DNA of 64,000 nt, from the NCBI GenBank assembly GCA_023414355.1, contig JAEZOB010000009.1, positions 641,909-705,908 of the forward strand, given 5' to 3'. The stretch is from Bacillota bacterium (GTDB taxonomy: Bacteria; Bacillota; Clostridia; Lachnospirales; Lachnospiraceae). Below, piece after piece: positions 27,057 through 36,298 of the stretch. Below the pieces are notes generated by a model. It had not been told where the DNA came from. It ran no database searches and saw only the letters and a program-made list of their open reading frames with translations. Position 1 is the stretch's first letter; the number at the start of each line of letters is the position of its first letter. A program made the position numbers and the translations under genes.

Positions 27057-28349
27057 TTACTCTTTGCGTTCTTCTACATTTGGTAACTTTATCGTAAAGG
27101 TTGTCCCTTTTCCAACCTCACTATCGACTAATAATAATCCTTTATGAAGAACAGAAATAATCTCATAAGAGATACTTAATCCAAGTCCTGTACCTTGTCC
27201 TATTTCTTTCGTTGTAAAAAATGGATCAAATATCTTAGTTAGATTCTCTGGTGGGATCCCGGGACCATCATCAGAGATGTAGATATTGATATAGGTATCG
27301 TCACGATCTGCTGAAACTGTGATATGCCCTTTCTCCGATCTTCCTTGGGATTTAATAGCCTGGGCTGCATTCACAATAATATTAATCAGCACCTGCCCTA
27401 TCTCCAAACGATTACAATAGATATACAAATCATCCGGTACCTTAAGTGTAATCTCTGAAACATATTTGATTTCATTTTTTATAATAATGAGTACCTGACT
27501 TAGTATATATTGTAAGCTATAAGCCTCCTTCTCATCATCATCTACTTCTCTAGCAAAGTTTCTCATTGCTCTGACTATTTCAGTTACTCTTTGGACCCCT
27601 TTCTTTGATTCGTCCAGCAATCCAGGCATTTCATCCAGGATGATATCTATCTTACTTTTTGCGCGATCATCACGGATTTCTTCGATCAGCAGTTCAATAG
27701 CGTCATTATTATCCAAAAGTTCGTCTAATTTCTTATCGACCTTTTGGATATATTCTGACATTCTTATAAAATATTTATTTAATACTTCGCAATTATTGTT
27801 GACAAAGCCCATGGGATTGTTTATTTCATGTGCAATGCCTGCAGCCAATTGACCAATTGCTGCCATTTTTTCTGATTGAATTAAGTGGAACTTTGTTTCT
27901 TTTAATATTTTGTTCGCCTGTTTCAATTCATCGTTTTTTAGCTGGGTATAAGAAATCAGATCTTTTGCTTCTTTTATACTTTTCACTAATTGGATCGCTA
28001 CCTTAATACGAGCATTAAATTCGATCATATTAATTGGCTTGTGAATATAATCATGTGCCCCCAATTCGAAGCCAAGCTTGAAGCTCTCATTATCCGATAA
28101 AGAGGTCAGTATGATGATTAGTATATCGTTATAACTTTTTTTGTTTATCATTTTCAAAATATCAAATCCACTTATTTTGGGCATAACCAGATCAAGCAGA
28201 AGAATATCTATTTTTTTATGTTCCAGGATATTCTGAACGTTTTCAGGGTTATCACATAAAATTATTTCCGAGATATCAGGAAATTCTTTCAGGTAATCGT
28301 TCACAACTTTTAAAATCAGCATGCTATCGTCTACAACCAATACCTTCAT
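27057..28349 (-). CDS. Soluble REC-histidine kinase
   Basis: 430 residues, no membrane segment. Receiver domain at the N-terminus (Asp 7/8, phospho-acceptor Asp 53, Lys 104), coiled-coil linker about 120-160, dimerisation helix with His 174 in GQLAAGIAHEINNP, then ATPase domain with N-box LINIIVNAAQAI, G1 SDDGPGIP, F-box FDPFFTTK and G2 GQGTGLGLS. All catalytic motifs are intact. The start is ATG 28349 with GGAGGTATT directly upstream; the frame extends 50 codons further without support. Receiver-first kinases are usually phosphorylated by another kinase; the next gene is the likely partner. Confidence 0.92.
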   Translation of the reverse strand: MKVLVVDDSMLILKVVNDYLKEFPDISEIILCDNPENVQNILEHKKIDILLLDLVMPKISGFDILKMINKKSYNDILIIILTSLSDNESFKLGFELGAHDYIHKPINMIEFNARIKVAIQLVKSIKEAKDLISYTQLKNDELKQANKILKETKFHLIQSEKMAAIGQLAAGIAHEINNPMGFVNNNCEVLNKYFIRMSEYIQKVDKKLDELLDNNDAIELLIEEIRDDRAKSKIDIILDEMPGLLDESKKGVQRVTEIVRAMRNFAREVDDDEKEAYSLQYILSQVLIIIKNEIKYVSEITLKVPDDLYIYCNRLEIGQVLINIIVNAAQAIKSQGRSEKGHITVSADRDDTYINIYISDDGPGIPPENLTKIFDPFFTTKEIGQGTGLGLSISYEIISVLHKGLLLVDSEVGKGTTFTIKLPNVEERKE

Positions 28350-28560
28350 AATACCTCCAATACTATGCAAGAGTTCTACGCAACTGAAGTTTTTGCTGAA
28401 TACTGAAACAATTTGATAACACAGGCATAAACTTTGTGAAGGGGGAATCTCTGTTATATGTGTCTGACAATACTGGAATATGTTAAATCTATTATACAAA
28501 ATTCGACTATTTTTTACCAGTAAAAATTTGATGTTTAAAAAAATATAGCGATAAGTTAAG

Positions 28561-28864
28561 GGGCTGTTTCAAAACACTACTAGATGGAACCGAGTAAGAA
28601 TACAGGTATCCCGAACCTGGTATGCTCGTAAACTCACTATCAGGTTCGCGCGCGCGTTCGCATATAGACAAGCAAGCTTGTATATGTTCACTTTGCTTTC
28701 GCGCAAATGCACTGTTTGACGGACAAACTGCCGGTATTGTATGATCAGAAGCGAATTTTTTGTTCGATTATGACATACAATACCGGCAGTTTGTCCGGTA
28801 TCCAGTGTGTGGGGGATGCCTATATTCTTACTCTGTTCCTTTAAAGAAGATATTGAAACAGCCC
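28561..28864. repeat. 304-bp nested foldback element
   Basis: Ends GGGCTGTTTCAA and TTGAAACAGCCC are a perfect 12-bp inverted repeat. Inside, 28586-28612 pairs with 28812-28838 (GAGTAAGAATACAGG against its complement), then come a hairpin GAACCTG/CAGGTTC, a segment with CAAGCAAGCTTG, and perfect 23-bp arms at 28721-28743 and 28774-28796 (begins GGACAAACTGCCGG). No open frame of note. It lies between the convergent-free ends of the kinase promoter region and potD; the short related element is at 17488-17575. A MITE-like or structured RNA element is likely. Confidence 0.85.
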
Positions 28865-28874
28865 TTATTATTGT

Positions 28875-29924
28875 TTAGTTGGATTTCACTTCATTCCACT
28901 TATCGATATAGAGTGCCTCGATCTCTGAGCCCAGATACTTGAAGGTGGTGCAGCGATCCAGAACCGACTGCTCGGGAAAGGCTACCTTACTGTTTTTGAT
29001 TGCTTCATCAGTAATCATTTCTCTAGCTGCTTTGTTCGGAGTGGAGTAGGTGATGTATTCAAAGTTCTTCAGGGCAATATCAGCATCGCACATATAATTG
29101 ATAAAAGCCTCAGCATTTTTCTTGTTTCTGCAGTTCTTCGGGATTACCCAGCCATCAATCCATACATTAGAACCTTCCTTTGGAACAACATATTCTAAGT
29201 CGGGATTCTCTCTTTGAGTGAAGATTGCTTCACCGGAATAGATGACACCGATTGCGGCTTCCCCACCGATCATCTTATCTCTGACCTGATCAACAACATA
29301 GGCCTGAACCAGCGGAAACTGCTTTTGCAGTAATTGCTTGGCTTCCTCGAGCTGTGCCTCATCGGTCGTGTTCAGATCATATCCCAGATATTTCAGAGCA
29401 ATGGCAAAAGCATCACGGACACTGTCAATCATAAGGATATTACCGGAATAAGCTTCATCAAATAACGCACCCCAGCTGTCGATCGGGGCACTGACCATTT
29501 TCTTGTTATAAAGGATACCGAGCGTTCCCCAACAGTAAGGTACGCTGAACTTATTCTCCGGATCGAAGCTCTTTGAGCTCTCCAGATAAGCGGTGTCAAT
29601 ATTTGCGATGTTTGGTATGTTATTAAAATCAATCTCTGCCAGCAGATCTTCATCGACCATTTTTTGTATCATATAATCAGAGGGACATACCACGTCGTAT
29701 TGTACGGCATTGGCCTTGATTTTTGCATACATTTCTTCGTTTTGTTCAAATTCGTCATAGATTACCTTTATGCCGGTCTCCTCTTCAAAGGCATCCCTGA
29801 CCTCAGGATCCATGTATTCTCCCCAGTTGTAGACATAGACTTTTTCTCCTGTATCCTTGCTGCAGCCTGATAACAAACTAAATACAAAGATAAGCAGGGT
29901 TAAACTGATAAAAAGTTTCTTCAT
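28875..29924 (-). CDS. potD: Spermidine/putrescine-binding lipoprotein
   Basis: Extracellular substrate-binding protein of 349 residues for polyamine uptake. Lipoprotein signal ends FSLLSGC; the mature start VYVYNWGEYMDPEV and the segments VYDEFEQNEEMYAK and GVIYSGEA are typical of PotD, with Trp/Asp/Glu residues that ligate the amines. ATG 29924 is chosen because GAGGAGA lies 6-7 bases upstream; the frame starts 5 codons earlier. Last gene of the regulator-potABCD operon, 18 bases after potC. Confidence 0.95.
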   Translation of the reverse strand: MKKLFISLTLLIFVFSLLSGCSKDTGEKVYVYNWGEYMDPEVRDAFEEETGIKVIYDEFEQNEEMYAKIKANAVQYDVVCPSDYMIQKMVDEDLLAEIDFNNIPNIANIDTAYLESSKSFDPENKFSVPYCWGTLGILYNKKMVSAPIDSWGALFDEAYSGNILMIDSVRDAFAIALKYLGYDLNTTDEAQLEEAKQLLQKQFPLVQAYVVDQVRDKMIGGEAAIGVIYSGEAIFTQRENPDLEYVVPKEGSNVWIDGWVIPKNCRNKKNAEAFINYMCDADIALKNFEYITYSTPNKAAREMITDEAIKNSKVAFPEQSVLDRCTTFKYLGSEIEALYIDKWNEVKSN

Positions 29925-29942
29925 CTTCTTTCTCCTCATTTT

Positions 29943-30731
29943 TTATAATTTCCTCATCGGTGCGTTTTTTCCTGCATTTCTGCGGTTTATCAATATCAAC
30001 AGTATTAAAACTGTCATGAACATAATCGTGGAGAGGGCGTAGATCTCAGGCTTGATACCCTTGCGCACCTCAGTATATATCTTCGTAGACAAAGTATTAA
30101 TCTCGGGGCCCTTCGTAAAATAGGTAATAACAAAGTCATCCAGTGACATAGTAAAGGCCAGAAAGAAACCGGACAGAACTCCCGGGAAAATATCCGGCAG
30201 GATAACCTTGAAGAAAGCATAGAGGGGAGATGCTCCCAAATCCTGTGCAGCTTCGAAGGTGTGCGGGTTCAGCTGCTTTAACTTTGGCATGACACTTAGA
30301 ATGACATAGGGGATATTAAATGTGATATGCGCCAACAGTACGCTGGTAAAACCAAGGGTAAAATTCAGTGCAACAAAAACCAACATCAGAGAGATACCGG
30401 TAACAATATCCGCATTCAGCATCGGTATATTGGTAATAGCCATAAGGATGGTGCGTGGTGTCTTCTTCATACTGTTGATCGCGAGTGCAGCAGCAGTACC
30501 CAGTATTGTTGCAATCAGTGCAGAGGAAAATGCGATAATCAGTGTGGTCGATAATGCTGCCATAATATCTTCATTATGGAACAGCTTCTGATACCATTGT
30601 AATGTAAAGCCACCCCATTTTGCCCTGGATTTCGATTCATTAAAGGACAGTACTATGAGGATAGCAATCGGTGCATATAAAAACAGAAGTATGATGCCGA
30701 TGTAAAAGCGGCTGAAAAAGCGTTTTACCAT
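29943..30731 (-). CDS. potC: Spermidine/putrescine ABC transporter permease
   Basis: Membrane permease of 262 residues with six helices and the EAA loop FEAAQDLGASPLYAFFKVILP near residue 165. Forms a heterodimer with PotB. GAGGGTAACTT precedes the ATG, which overlaps the end of potB by 7 bases. Confidence 0.95.
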   Translation of the reverse strand: MVKRFFSRFYIGIILLFLYAPIAILIVLSFNESKSRAKWGGFTLQWYQKLFHNEDIMAALSTTLIIAFSSALIATILGTAAALAINSMKKTPRTILMAITNIPMLNADIVTGISLMLVFVALNFTLGFTSVLLAHITFNIPYVILSVMPKLKQLNPHTFEAAQDLGASPLYAFFKVILPDIFPGVLSGFFLAFTMSLDDFVITYFTKGPEINTLSTKIYTEVRKGIKPEIYALSTIMFMTVLILLILINRRNAGKNAPMRKL

Positions 30732-31606
30732 AAGTTACCCTCACTTTCCTTATCATATTTCGAAAGAATTGCCATACATGCCAGGATAAAGATCATAAGA
30801 ACCAGGGAGAGACCGGAACCTGTGTTCCAGTTGCCTAGCCTAAATTGCTGCTCAATCACATTACCGATCAGGACAATCTTGCTGCCACCCAGTATGGTGG
30901 AGATAACGAAGGTGGTGAGGGAAGGTACGAAGACCATGGTGATTCCGCTGATCACTCCAGGCAGACTTAACGGCAGGATGATCTTTCGGAAAGTTTGGTT
31001 ACCATTTGCGCCAAGATCTCTTGCTGCGGCTACGACATCCTTATCAATCTTGATCAGTACATTATAAATCGGCAGTACCATAAAGGGCAGGAAGTTATAA
31101 ACCATACCAAGGATGATTGCTGCCGGAGTGTTGATGATGTTAAGAGCAGGCAGATGAAAAAAGCCGAGAATTGTATTCAATACACCTGATTTCTCGAGGA
31201 TATTCTGCCATGCTATGGTTCGAAGCAGGAAATTCATCCACATGGGAAGAATAATGATTAGCACGGTAAAACTGTTACTTTTTAATTTGGAGTTATTTAA
31301 TATCATTGCCAAAGGATAAGACAGAAGTAGGCAAATCAAGGTGCTGATGGTAGAAAGCTCCAGTGCCAGCAGCAGCGCTCTTCTGTTAATGGGGTCGGAG
31401 ATCAGTGCTATATTCTCCAGAGTGAAGCTTTTATCTGCATTCGTCATCCCATAATATACGATCAGGATTAAAGGAATGATGATAAAACCTATCATCCAGA
31501 CGATGTAGGGATAGGAAAGCCATTTTATCTTATTTGTTTTTGTTATTTGTACACCGCCTTCCGGTTTCTTTTCTGCCTGGCGGCGTGATAGATTGATACT
31601 TAACAT
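30725..31606 (-). CDS. potB: Spermidine/putrescine ABC transporter permease
   Basis: Membrane permease of about 293 residues, six helices, EAA loop VAAARDLGANGNQTFRKI. The start at ATG 31606 is preferred: AGGAG lies 9 bases upstream, whereas the ATG at 31615 is too close to it. A positively charged N-terminal extension of about 30 residues precedes the first helix. 50 bases separate it from potA. Confidence 0.94.
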   Translation of the reverse strand: MLSINLSRRQAEKKPEGGVQITKTNKIKWLSYPYIVWMIGFIIIPLILIVYYGMTNADKSFTLENIALISDPINRRALLLALELSTISTLICLLLSYPLAMILNNSKLKSNSFTVLIIILPMWMNFLLRTIAWQNILEKSGVLNTILGFFHLPALNIINTPAAIILGMVYNFLPFMVLPIYNVLIKIDKDVVAAARDLGANGNQTFRKIILPLSLPGVISGITMVFVPSLTTFVISTILGGSKIVLIGNVIEQQFRLGNWNTGSGLSLVLMIFILACMAILSKYDKESEGNLW

Positions 31607-31656
31607 GGGACTCATCTCCTGATATGTATTCCAAATAGCGTTCTGTAACCGCAAAA

Positions 31657-32733
31657 TTATTCTCCGGTCAGAGTAGCCTCTTCATCCTCGGATTCCGGCT
31701 TGTTCATGATCTGGATATTATAGGGATCAACACTGATGCCTACCTCGCTGCCTACCGGGGAGAGATCTGTAGAATGCACCAGCCACTCGCGGCCACCTGC
31801 CGTGACCTCCATCTCATAATGAACACCCTTAAATAATAGAGAGGTGACACGTCCGGTAATCACACCCTCTTCAGGTTTTACCAGATCGATATCCTCGGGG
31901 CGGATTACGACGTCCACGGGTTTGTTGCGACCAAAGCCCACATCCACACAGGCGAAATTTGCGCCCAGGATATTCACGAGTCGATCCTCTACCATAACGG
32001 AAGGAATAATATTACTGTCACCGATAAAGTCAGCAACAAAAGCATTCTTAGGCTCATTGTAAATGTCCTCGGGAGTTCCGACCTGCTGAATATACCCTTG
32101 ATTCATGACCACGATCGTATCCGACATAGTCAATGCCTCTTCCTGGTCATGAGTGACATAGACAAAAGTAATACCCAGTTCATTTTTCAGACGAATCAAT
32201 TCGTATTGCATGTCTTGACGGAGCTTCAAATCCAGAGCGCCCAAAGGCTCATCCAACAGAAGGACCTTAGGTTCATTCACGATCGCCCTTGCTATAGCTA
32301 TTCGCTGCTGTTGACCACCACTTAAGGAATCCGGCATACGGTTCTCGTAACCTTCAAGGTTTACAAGCTTTAGAGCATATTTAATTTTGTCCTGAATATA
32401 GATTTTACTCTTCTTTTTGATCTTTAAGCCAAAAGCAATGTTCTCAGATATGGTCATATGCTGGAACAGAGCATATTTCTGGAATACAGTATTCAACTGA
32501 CGCTCATTGGGGGGGAGCTTTGTGATATCATTTCCCTCAAAAATAACCTTTCCCTGATCGGGGCTCTCGAAGCCGCCGATGATTCGAAGCGTCGTAGTCT
32601 TTCCACAGCCGGAAGGACCAAGGAGAGTCAGAAATTCATTTTCGCGAATATATAAGTTTAATTCATCAAGTACCTGGGTATCACCAAAGGACTTGGATAT
32701 GTTGACAAGATTGATTAATTTATTGTCTGTCAT
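31657..32733 (-). CDS. potA: Spermidine/putrescine ABC transporter ATPase
   Basis: Cytoplasmic ATPase of 358 residues. Walker [10 protein letters not shown] at residues 39-47, Q-loop, signature LSGGQQQR, Walker [12 protein letters not shown], His switch in YVTHDQEEA, then a C-terminal TOBE regulatory domain (PEDIDLV onward). GGAGGAACCCCAG precedes the ATG. It lies 19 bases after the regulator gene and leads the four transporter genes. Confidence 0.97.
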   Translation of the reverse strand: MTDNKLINLVNISKSFGDTQVLDELNLYIRENEFLTLLGPSGCGKTTTLRIIGGFESPDQGKVIFEGNDITKLPPNERQLNTVFQKYALFQHMTISENIAFGLKIKKKSKIYIQDKIKYALKLVNLEGYENRMPDSLSGGQQQRIAIARAIVNEPKVLLLDEPLGALDLKLRQDMQYELIRLKNELGITFVYVTHDQEEALTMSDTIVVMNQGYIQQVGTPEDIYNEPKNAFVADFIGDSNIIPSVMVEDRLVNILGANFACVDVGFGRNKPVDVVIRPEDIDLVKPEEGVITGRVTSLLFKGVHYEMEVTAGGREWLVHSTDLSPVGSEVGISVDPYNIQIMNKPESEDEEATLTGE

Positions 32734-32752
32734 CTGGGGTTCCTCCTATCTG

Positions 32753-33292
32753 TTAAAAGCTTGGCGGAGTAGATACCCATAAGAGGGTAGCGCCTGTTTT
32801 TTCTGAAGCAGTGATATAATGCTGCTTATTTGCGGTAAAGTAAAAGGATTCTCCTTTTTTAACTTTAAAGGTTCGATTTCCGATATGAAGGGAGATGCTT
32901 CCGTTCAGGATATAGCCAAATTCTTCACCCTCATGGGGATTATCGGGGTAGGTTGAGCCGCCTGCATCCAGAGTCAGATGGATAGGCTCCATGATATTTT
33001 TCTGAGCATTGGGAATAATCCATTTCACTTCATTCTTCAGTTCGGTATCATACTTCTCAAAGTAATCCGACTTCTTAAAGACAACCTGCTCGGCAGTCGT
33101 TCCGCTGAAAAATTCCTCAAGATTGGTACCCAGACACTGAAGGATGTCCACCAGGGTAGCGATGGAGGGTGAGGTCAAGTCACGCTCCAGCTGAGAGATA
33201 AACCCCTTGGATAACTCCGCGCGGTCTGCCAGCTCTTCCTGTGTCAGGCTTTTTTGGATACGTAATTCTTTAATTTTTGATCCGATATTCAT
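32753..33292 (-). CDS. XRE-cupin transcriptional regulator (PuuR-like)
   Basis: 179 residues: helix-turn-helix at about 5-60 (LTQEELADRAELSKGFISQLERD) joined to a cupin small-molecule sensor at about 105-178 (HEGEEFGYILNGSISLHIG, then FKVKKGESFYF). This layout with potABCD downstream is common in Firmicutes and usually represents a polyamine-responsive repressor. GAAAGGAAGCGCCTC precedes the ATG. Two overlapping palindromes downstream of its own promoter suggest autoregulation of the whole operon. Confidence 0.93.
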   Translation of the reverse strand: MNIGSKIKELRIQKSLTQEELADRAELSKGFISQLERDLTSPSIATLVDILQCLGTNLEEFFSGTTAEQVVFKKSDYFEKYDTELKNEVKWIIPNAQKNIMEPIHLTLDAGGSTYPDNPHEGEEFGYILNGSISLHIGNRTFKVKKGESFYFTANKQHYITASEKTGATLLWVSTPPSF

Positions 33293-33324
33293 GAGGCGCT
33301 TCCTTTCAAATTCTTACTGACAAT

Positions 33325-33391
33325 AAACTTAAAGTTTAGTTACGCTAAACCGCAACAATATAAATTATACTAGCATAATTCCTCTTGTCAA
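33325..33391 (-). promoter_or_regulatory. pot operon promoter and overlapping operator palindromes
   Basis: On the minus strand TTGACA (33386-33391) and TATAAT (33364-33369) are exact consensus hexamers 16 bases apart. Immediately downstream are two perfect palindromes, GTTTAG-ttacg-CTAAAC (33334-33350) and AAACTT-a-AAGTTT (33325-33337), at the expected transcription start. Bases 33392-33691 are very AT-rich; a TATAAT at 33579-33584 on the plus strand may serve the next gene, and I see nothing else. Confidence 0.8.
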
Positions 33392-33691
33392 TAACTTTCA
33401 TTAAAATAGCAAATGAAATAATATACAAAATTATTTTCAGGTTTTTTTATGAACTCATTGAAAAAAGCTGAAAAATATTGGTCATATATAATACTAAATA
33501 TTGATTTTTTATTCATGAAAAAGCAATTTTTTACTATTCATATCCAGTATCAGGGTAGTCATATAGGAACAGCAGGTGTATAATAACGCTATGAAAGTAA
33601 GAAGGTTTAAATCGGCTGTGTGCTTTTCGTTATTTTATACAAAATCAGGAATAAAATATGGGGAGGCCTTTTGACATAGAGGAGGGAAGCT

Positions 33692-34549
33692 ATGCGGACA
33701 GAACAGGAAATGCTTGAGTTGATCTTAAATCAGGCAAAGAAGGATGAAAGAATTCGTGGTGTATTGCTGAGCGGGTCTAAGGTAACTGAAACGGCAACAC
33801 ATGATAAATACAGTGACTTTGATATTATTTACATCGTTGACGGCATCCAGACATTTACTAAAGATAAGAACTGGTATAAGAGTTTCGGAGACATTCTCAT
33901 TATGCAGCTGCCCGAGGACTGGTATGCCCATCCATATGATTATGAGGGGAATGATAATTTCGTATATCTGATGCAGTTTACTGATGGAAACCGTATCGAT
34001 CTGACGCTGGTGGACACTAAGAACATAGATAAGCTTGATACGGAAGAGCCGCGTAAGGTTTTACTTGATAAGGACGGACGACCGGAGCTGTATGATATAA
34101 CGTCAGAAATAGCCTACCATATCAAGCGGCCGGGAGAATTTGAATATTATAACTGCTGTAATGAATTCTGGTGGCTGACACTTTACGCAGCGAAAGGTCT
34201 TTGCCGAGATGAGTTTTGCTATGTCAGAACCATTCTGGATCAATATATGATACCGATGCTGGTTAAGCAGCTGAACTGGCGGATTGGGATCGAACATGAT
34301 TTTCATGTATCAACCGGACATTATGCGAAATATCTGAAACGCTTCCTTGGTGAGGAAGAGATGTATCGATTCAGAGGGCTTTATTCGGGAGGCTATAACG
34401 ATGAAATCCAGGCAAAGCTGGAGGATATGATGGATTATTTTGAGGAGCTTGCTCTTATCGTTGGAAAGCATCTGGGTTATCCATATAATATAGAAGAAAC
34501 GGCACGAATCCGGCAGTATATAAAGAAAATGAAAGAGGAAAAAGAATAA
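33692..34549 (+). CDS. Aminoglycoside 6-adenylyltransferase-like nucleotidyltransferase
   Basis: Cytoplasmic protein of 285 residues in the AadE/ANT(6) streptomycin adenylyltransferase family. Nucleotidyltransferase signature GSK...SDFDIIY gives the metal Asp pair (42 and 44); RIDLTLV supplies the third acidic residue; CCNEFWW and IGIEHDFHVSTGHYAKYL are family-wide landmarks. Chromosomal members in Clostridia are often cryptic. No mobile element flanks it and its base composition matches the neighbourhood, so recent acquisition is not suggested. GAGGAGGGAAGCT precedes the ATG. Confidence 0.9.
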   Translation: MRTEQEMLELILNQAKKDERIRGVLLSGSKVTETATHDKYSDFDIIYIVDGIQTFTKDKNWYKSFGDILIMQLPEDWYAHPYDYEGNDNFVYLMQFTDGNRIDLTLVDTKNIDKLDTEEPRKVLLDKDGRPELYDITSEIAYHIKRPGEFEYYNCCNEFWWLTLYAAKGLCRDEFCYVRTILDQYMIPMLVKQLNWRIGIEHDFHVSTGHYAKYLKRFLGEEEMYRFRGLYSGGYNDEIQAKLEDMMDYFEELALIVGKHLGYPYNIEETARIRQYIKKMKEEKE

Positions 34550-34576
34550 AAGTAAATTTATAAAGCAAAACTAGCC

Positions 34577-34619
34577 AAAAGGCTGAGGGTATTCCGAACA
34601 GAAACCATCAGCCTTCTTT
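34577..34619. terminator. Bidirectional terminator
   Basis: AAGGCTGA and TCAGCCTT pair over 21 bases, with CTTTG after the stem. It separates the convergent adenylyltransferase and aroC genes. Confidence 0.75.
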
Positions 34620-34648
34620 GCATTTAAAAAGAATTAAATCGAATGATA

Positions 34649-35752
34649 TTACCTTTGATAAAAATCCTTGATCTTGCTTAGGCGAGAGGTCATACCCATA
34701 AAAAGCTGGTCTACCAGAGTAATTGCTACCATGGATTCTACCACGACCACAGCACGGGGAACAATGATGGGATCATGCCGTCCCTGAATCTGAATTTCAA
34801 TATTCTCATTTGCTTTGTTAACAGTATTTTGTGATCGGAAGATAGAGGGAGTCGGTTTGATTGCTGCACGAAGGATGATATCAGAACCGTCGCTCATTCC
34901 GCCCAGTATGCCGCCGGCATGATTGCTGGCCTTCATCACATTCTGACCATCCGAACTGACAAAAGAATCATTATTCTCTACTCCGGTTGCAGCAGCACTT
35001 TGAAAACCATCTCCGATTTCCACACCCTTTACAGCACCGATGGACATTACGGCTTTAGCTAAGACTGCATCCAGCTTATCGAAGACAGGCTCTCCGATTC
35101 CAACAGGCATACCGGATACGATACATTCGATTACACCTCCGACGGAGTTATGATCCTTCATCTGTTCCAGAAGGTATTCCTCTGCCTTTTCAGATGCATT
35201 CAGATCCGGCATAGAGAGGGGACTGTTTCCGGCATGCTCCGGATGAATATTATCTTGATTGATGGCAATAGGACCAATGGATCTTGTGTAAGCATGTACC
35301 TTGATTCCGAGCTCCTTCAGAATTGCACAGGCAACGGCACCTGCAGCAACACGACCGATGGTCTCACGACCGGAGGAACGACCACCGCCCCTGTAATCCC
35401 GGAAACCATATTTGGCATCAAAGGTATAATCAGCATGTCCGGGACGATAATACGAGGCAATCCCTGAATAATCCGCAGAACGCTGGTTCTCATTAAAGAC
35501 AATCAGGGAAATTGGAGTCCCTGTGGTCAAGCCTTCAAAGACACCGGAGAGGATGATAACTTTATCCTCTTCCTTTCTAGGGGTAGAGTATTTGGTCTGT
35601 CCCGGCTTCCTTCGATTGAGATAGGTCTGTAGATACTCGGTATCCAATGCAAGACCGGCAGGGCATCCGTCTACGACAACGCCGATCCCTTCTCCATGGG
35701 ATTCTCCCCAGGTGGATATCTTAAATATGGTTCCATAAGTGGATCCTGACAT
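34649..35752 (-). CDS. aroC: Chorismate synthase
   Basis: Flavin-dependent enzyme of 367 residues making chorismate from EPSP, the last common step to aromatic amino acids. All three signatures are visible: [18 protein letters not shown] near the N-terminus, the [18 protein letters not shown] segment near 125-142, and the C-terminal R-x-D-P. ATG 35752 is used because GGAGGT stands 5 bases upstream; the open frame starts 4 codons earlier. Monocistronic. Confidence 0.98.
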   Translation of the reverse strand: MSGSTYGTIFKISTWGESHGEGIGVVVDGCPAGLALDTEYLQTYLNRRKPGQTKYSTPRKEEDKVIILSGVFEGLTTGTPISLIVFNENQRSADYSGIASYYRPGHADYTFDAKYGFRDYRGGGRSSGRETIGRVAAGAVACAILKELGIKVHAYTRSIGPIAINQDNIHPEHAGNSPLSMPDLNASEKAEEYLLEQMKDHNSVGGVIECIVSGMPVGIGEPVFDKLDAVLAKAVMSIGAVKGVEIGDGFQSAAATGVENNDSFVSSDGQNVMKASNHAGGILGGMSDGSDIILRAAIKPTPSIFRSQNTVNKANENIEIQIQGRHDPIIVPRAVVVVESMVAITLVDQLFMGMTSRLSKIKDFYQR

Positions 35753-35903
35753 AGTTACCTCCATTCCGCACCCTTTGACTTAGGTACTTCTATTGAAAAA
35801 CTTATGATTAGTATATCGGAAAGTGTGTGTAGTTTCAATCTCTTTACGGACATTTATGTAAATTTATCATATATTGAAATGACAATATCATTTGGGGAAT
35901 TAC

Positions 35904-36110
35904 ATGAATAGTAACGGACAGTCTTCCGGAAACCCCTCCGGATTTCAATATGCAAAAAAGAATAATTCGAGACAGATCAATACCGTTAGCAGACAAAGCA
36001 TAAAAAATACCAGAGATAATGATGATCTGATTATTGAAGAGAATACAATTTATGAGATAGATCGGGAATGTTATGAGCGTATGAAGAGACAGAAAAGAAG
36101 AGAAAAGTAA
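35904..36110 (+). CDS. Small hydrophilic hypothetical protein, 68 aa
   Basis: Short, highly charged protein: Asn/Ser-rich N-terminus (MNSNGQSSGNPSG), central basic and acidic patches, and a strongly basic end (YERMKRQKRREK). No cysteine or hydrophobic segment. ATG 35904 follows TTGGGGAATTAC; an upstream TTG is possible. It is followed by a run of hairpins. Probably a nucleic-acid- or membrane-surface-associated small protein, but function is unknown. Confidence 0.6.
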   Translation: MNSNGQSSGNPSGFQYAKKNNSRQINTVSRQSIKNTRDNDDLIIEENTIYEIDRECYERMKRQKRREK

Positions 36111-36137
36111 TCAAAAGTAAACAAAAGTAAACAAAAG

Positions 36138-36162
36138 GTCATGTCACCTAAGGTGACATGAC
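36138..36162. terminator. Hairpin 1 after small gene
   Basis: GTCATGTCACC-taa-GGTGACATGAC, a perfect 11-bp stem. It lacks a T-run on the plus strand but has CTTTTG on the minus side. Confidence 0.6.
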
Positions 36163-36169
36163 AAACATA

Positions 36170-36216
36170 CATAAGGAAGCCTTAGGAAAGTTTAATTTTC
36201 CAGAGGCTTCCTTATG
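36170..36216. terminator. Hairpin 2 after small gene
   Basis: CATAAGGAAGCCT and AGGCTTCCTTATG, perfect 13-bp arms around a 21-base loop that itself pairs (GGAAA/TTTTCC). No T-run. Confidence 0.65.
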
Positions 36217-36224
36217 CATGTGAT

Positions 36225-36258
36225 CCGGCTGATTACTCAGCCGGACTGTTTGTTTCTT
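36225..36258 (+). terminator. Terminator hairpin 3
   Basis: CCGGCTGA-ttac-TCAGCCGG followed by the T-rich ACTGTTTGTTTCTT. Confidence 0.75.
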
Positions 36259-36298
36259 CTAATGAACTAGAAGTGCATATCTGTGTAGGTTTTCTCTT

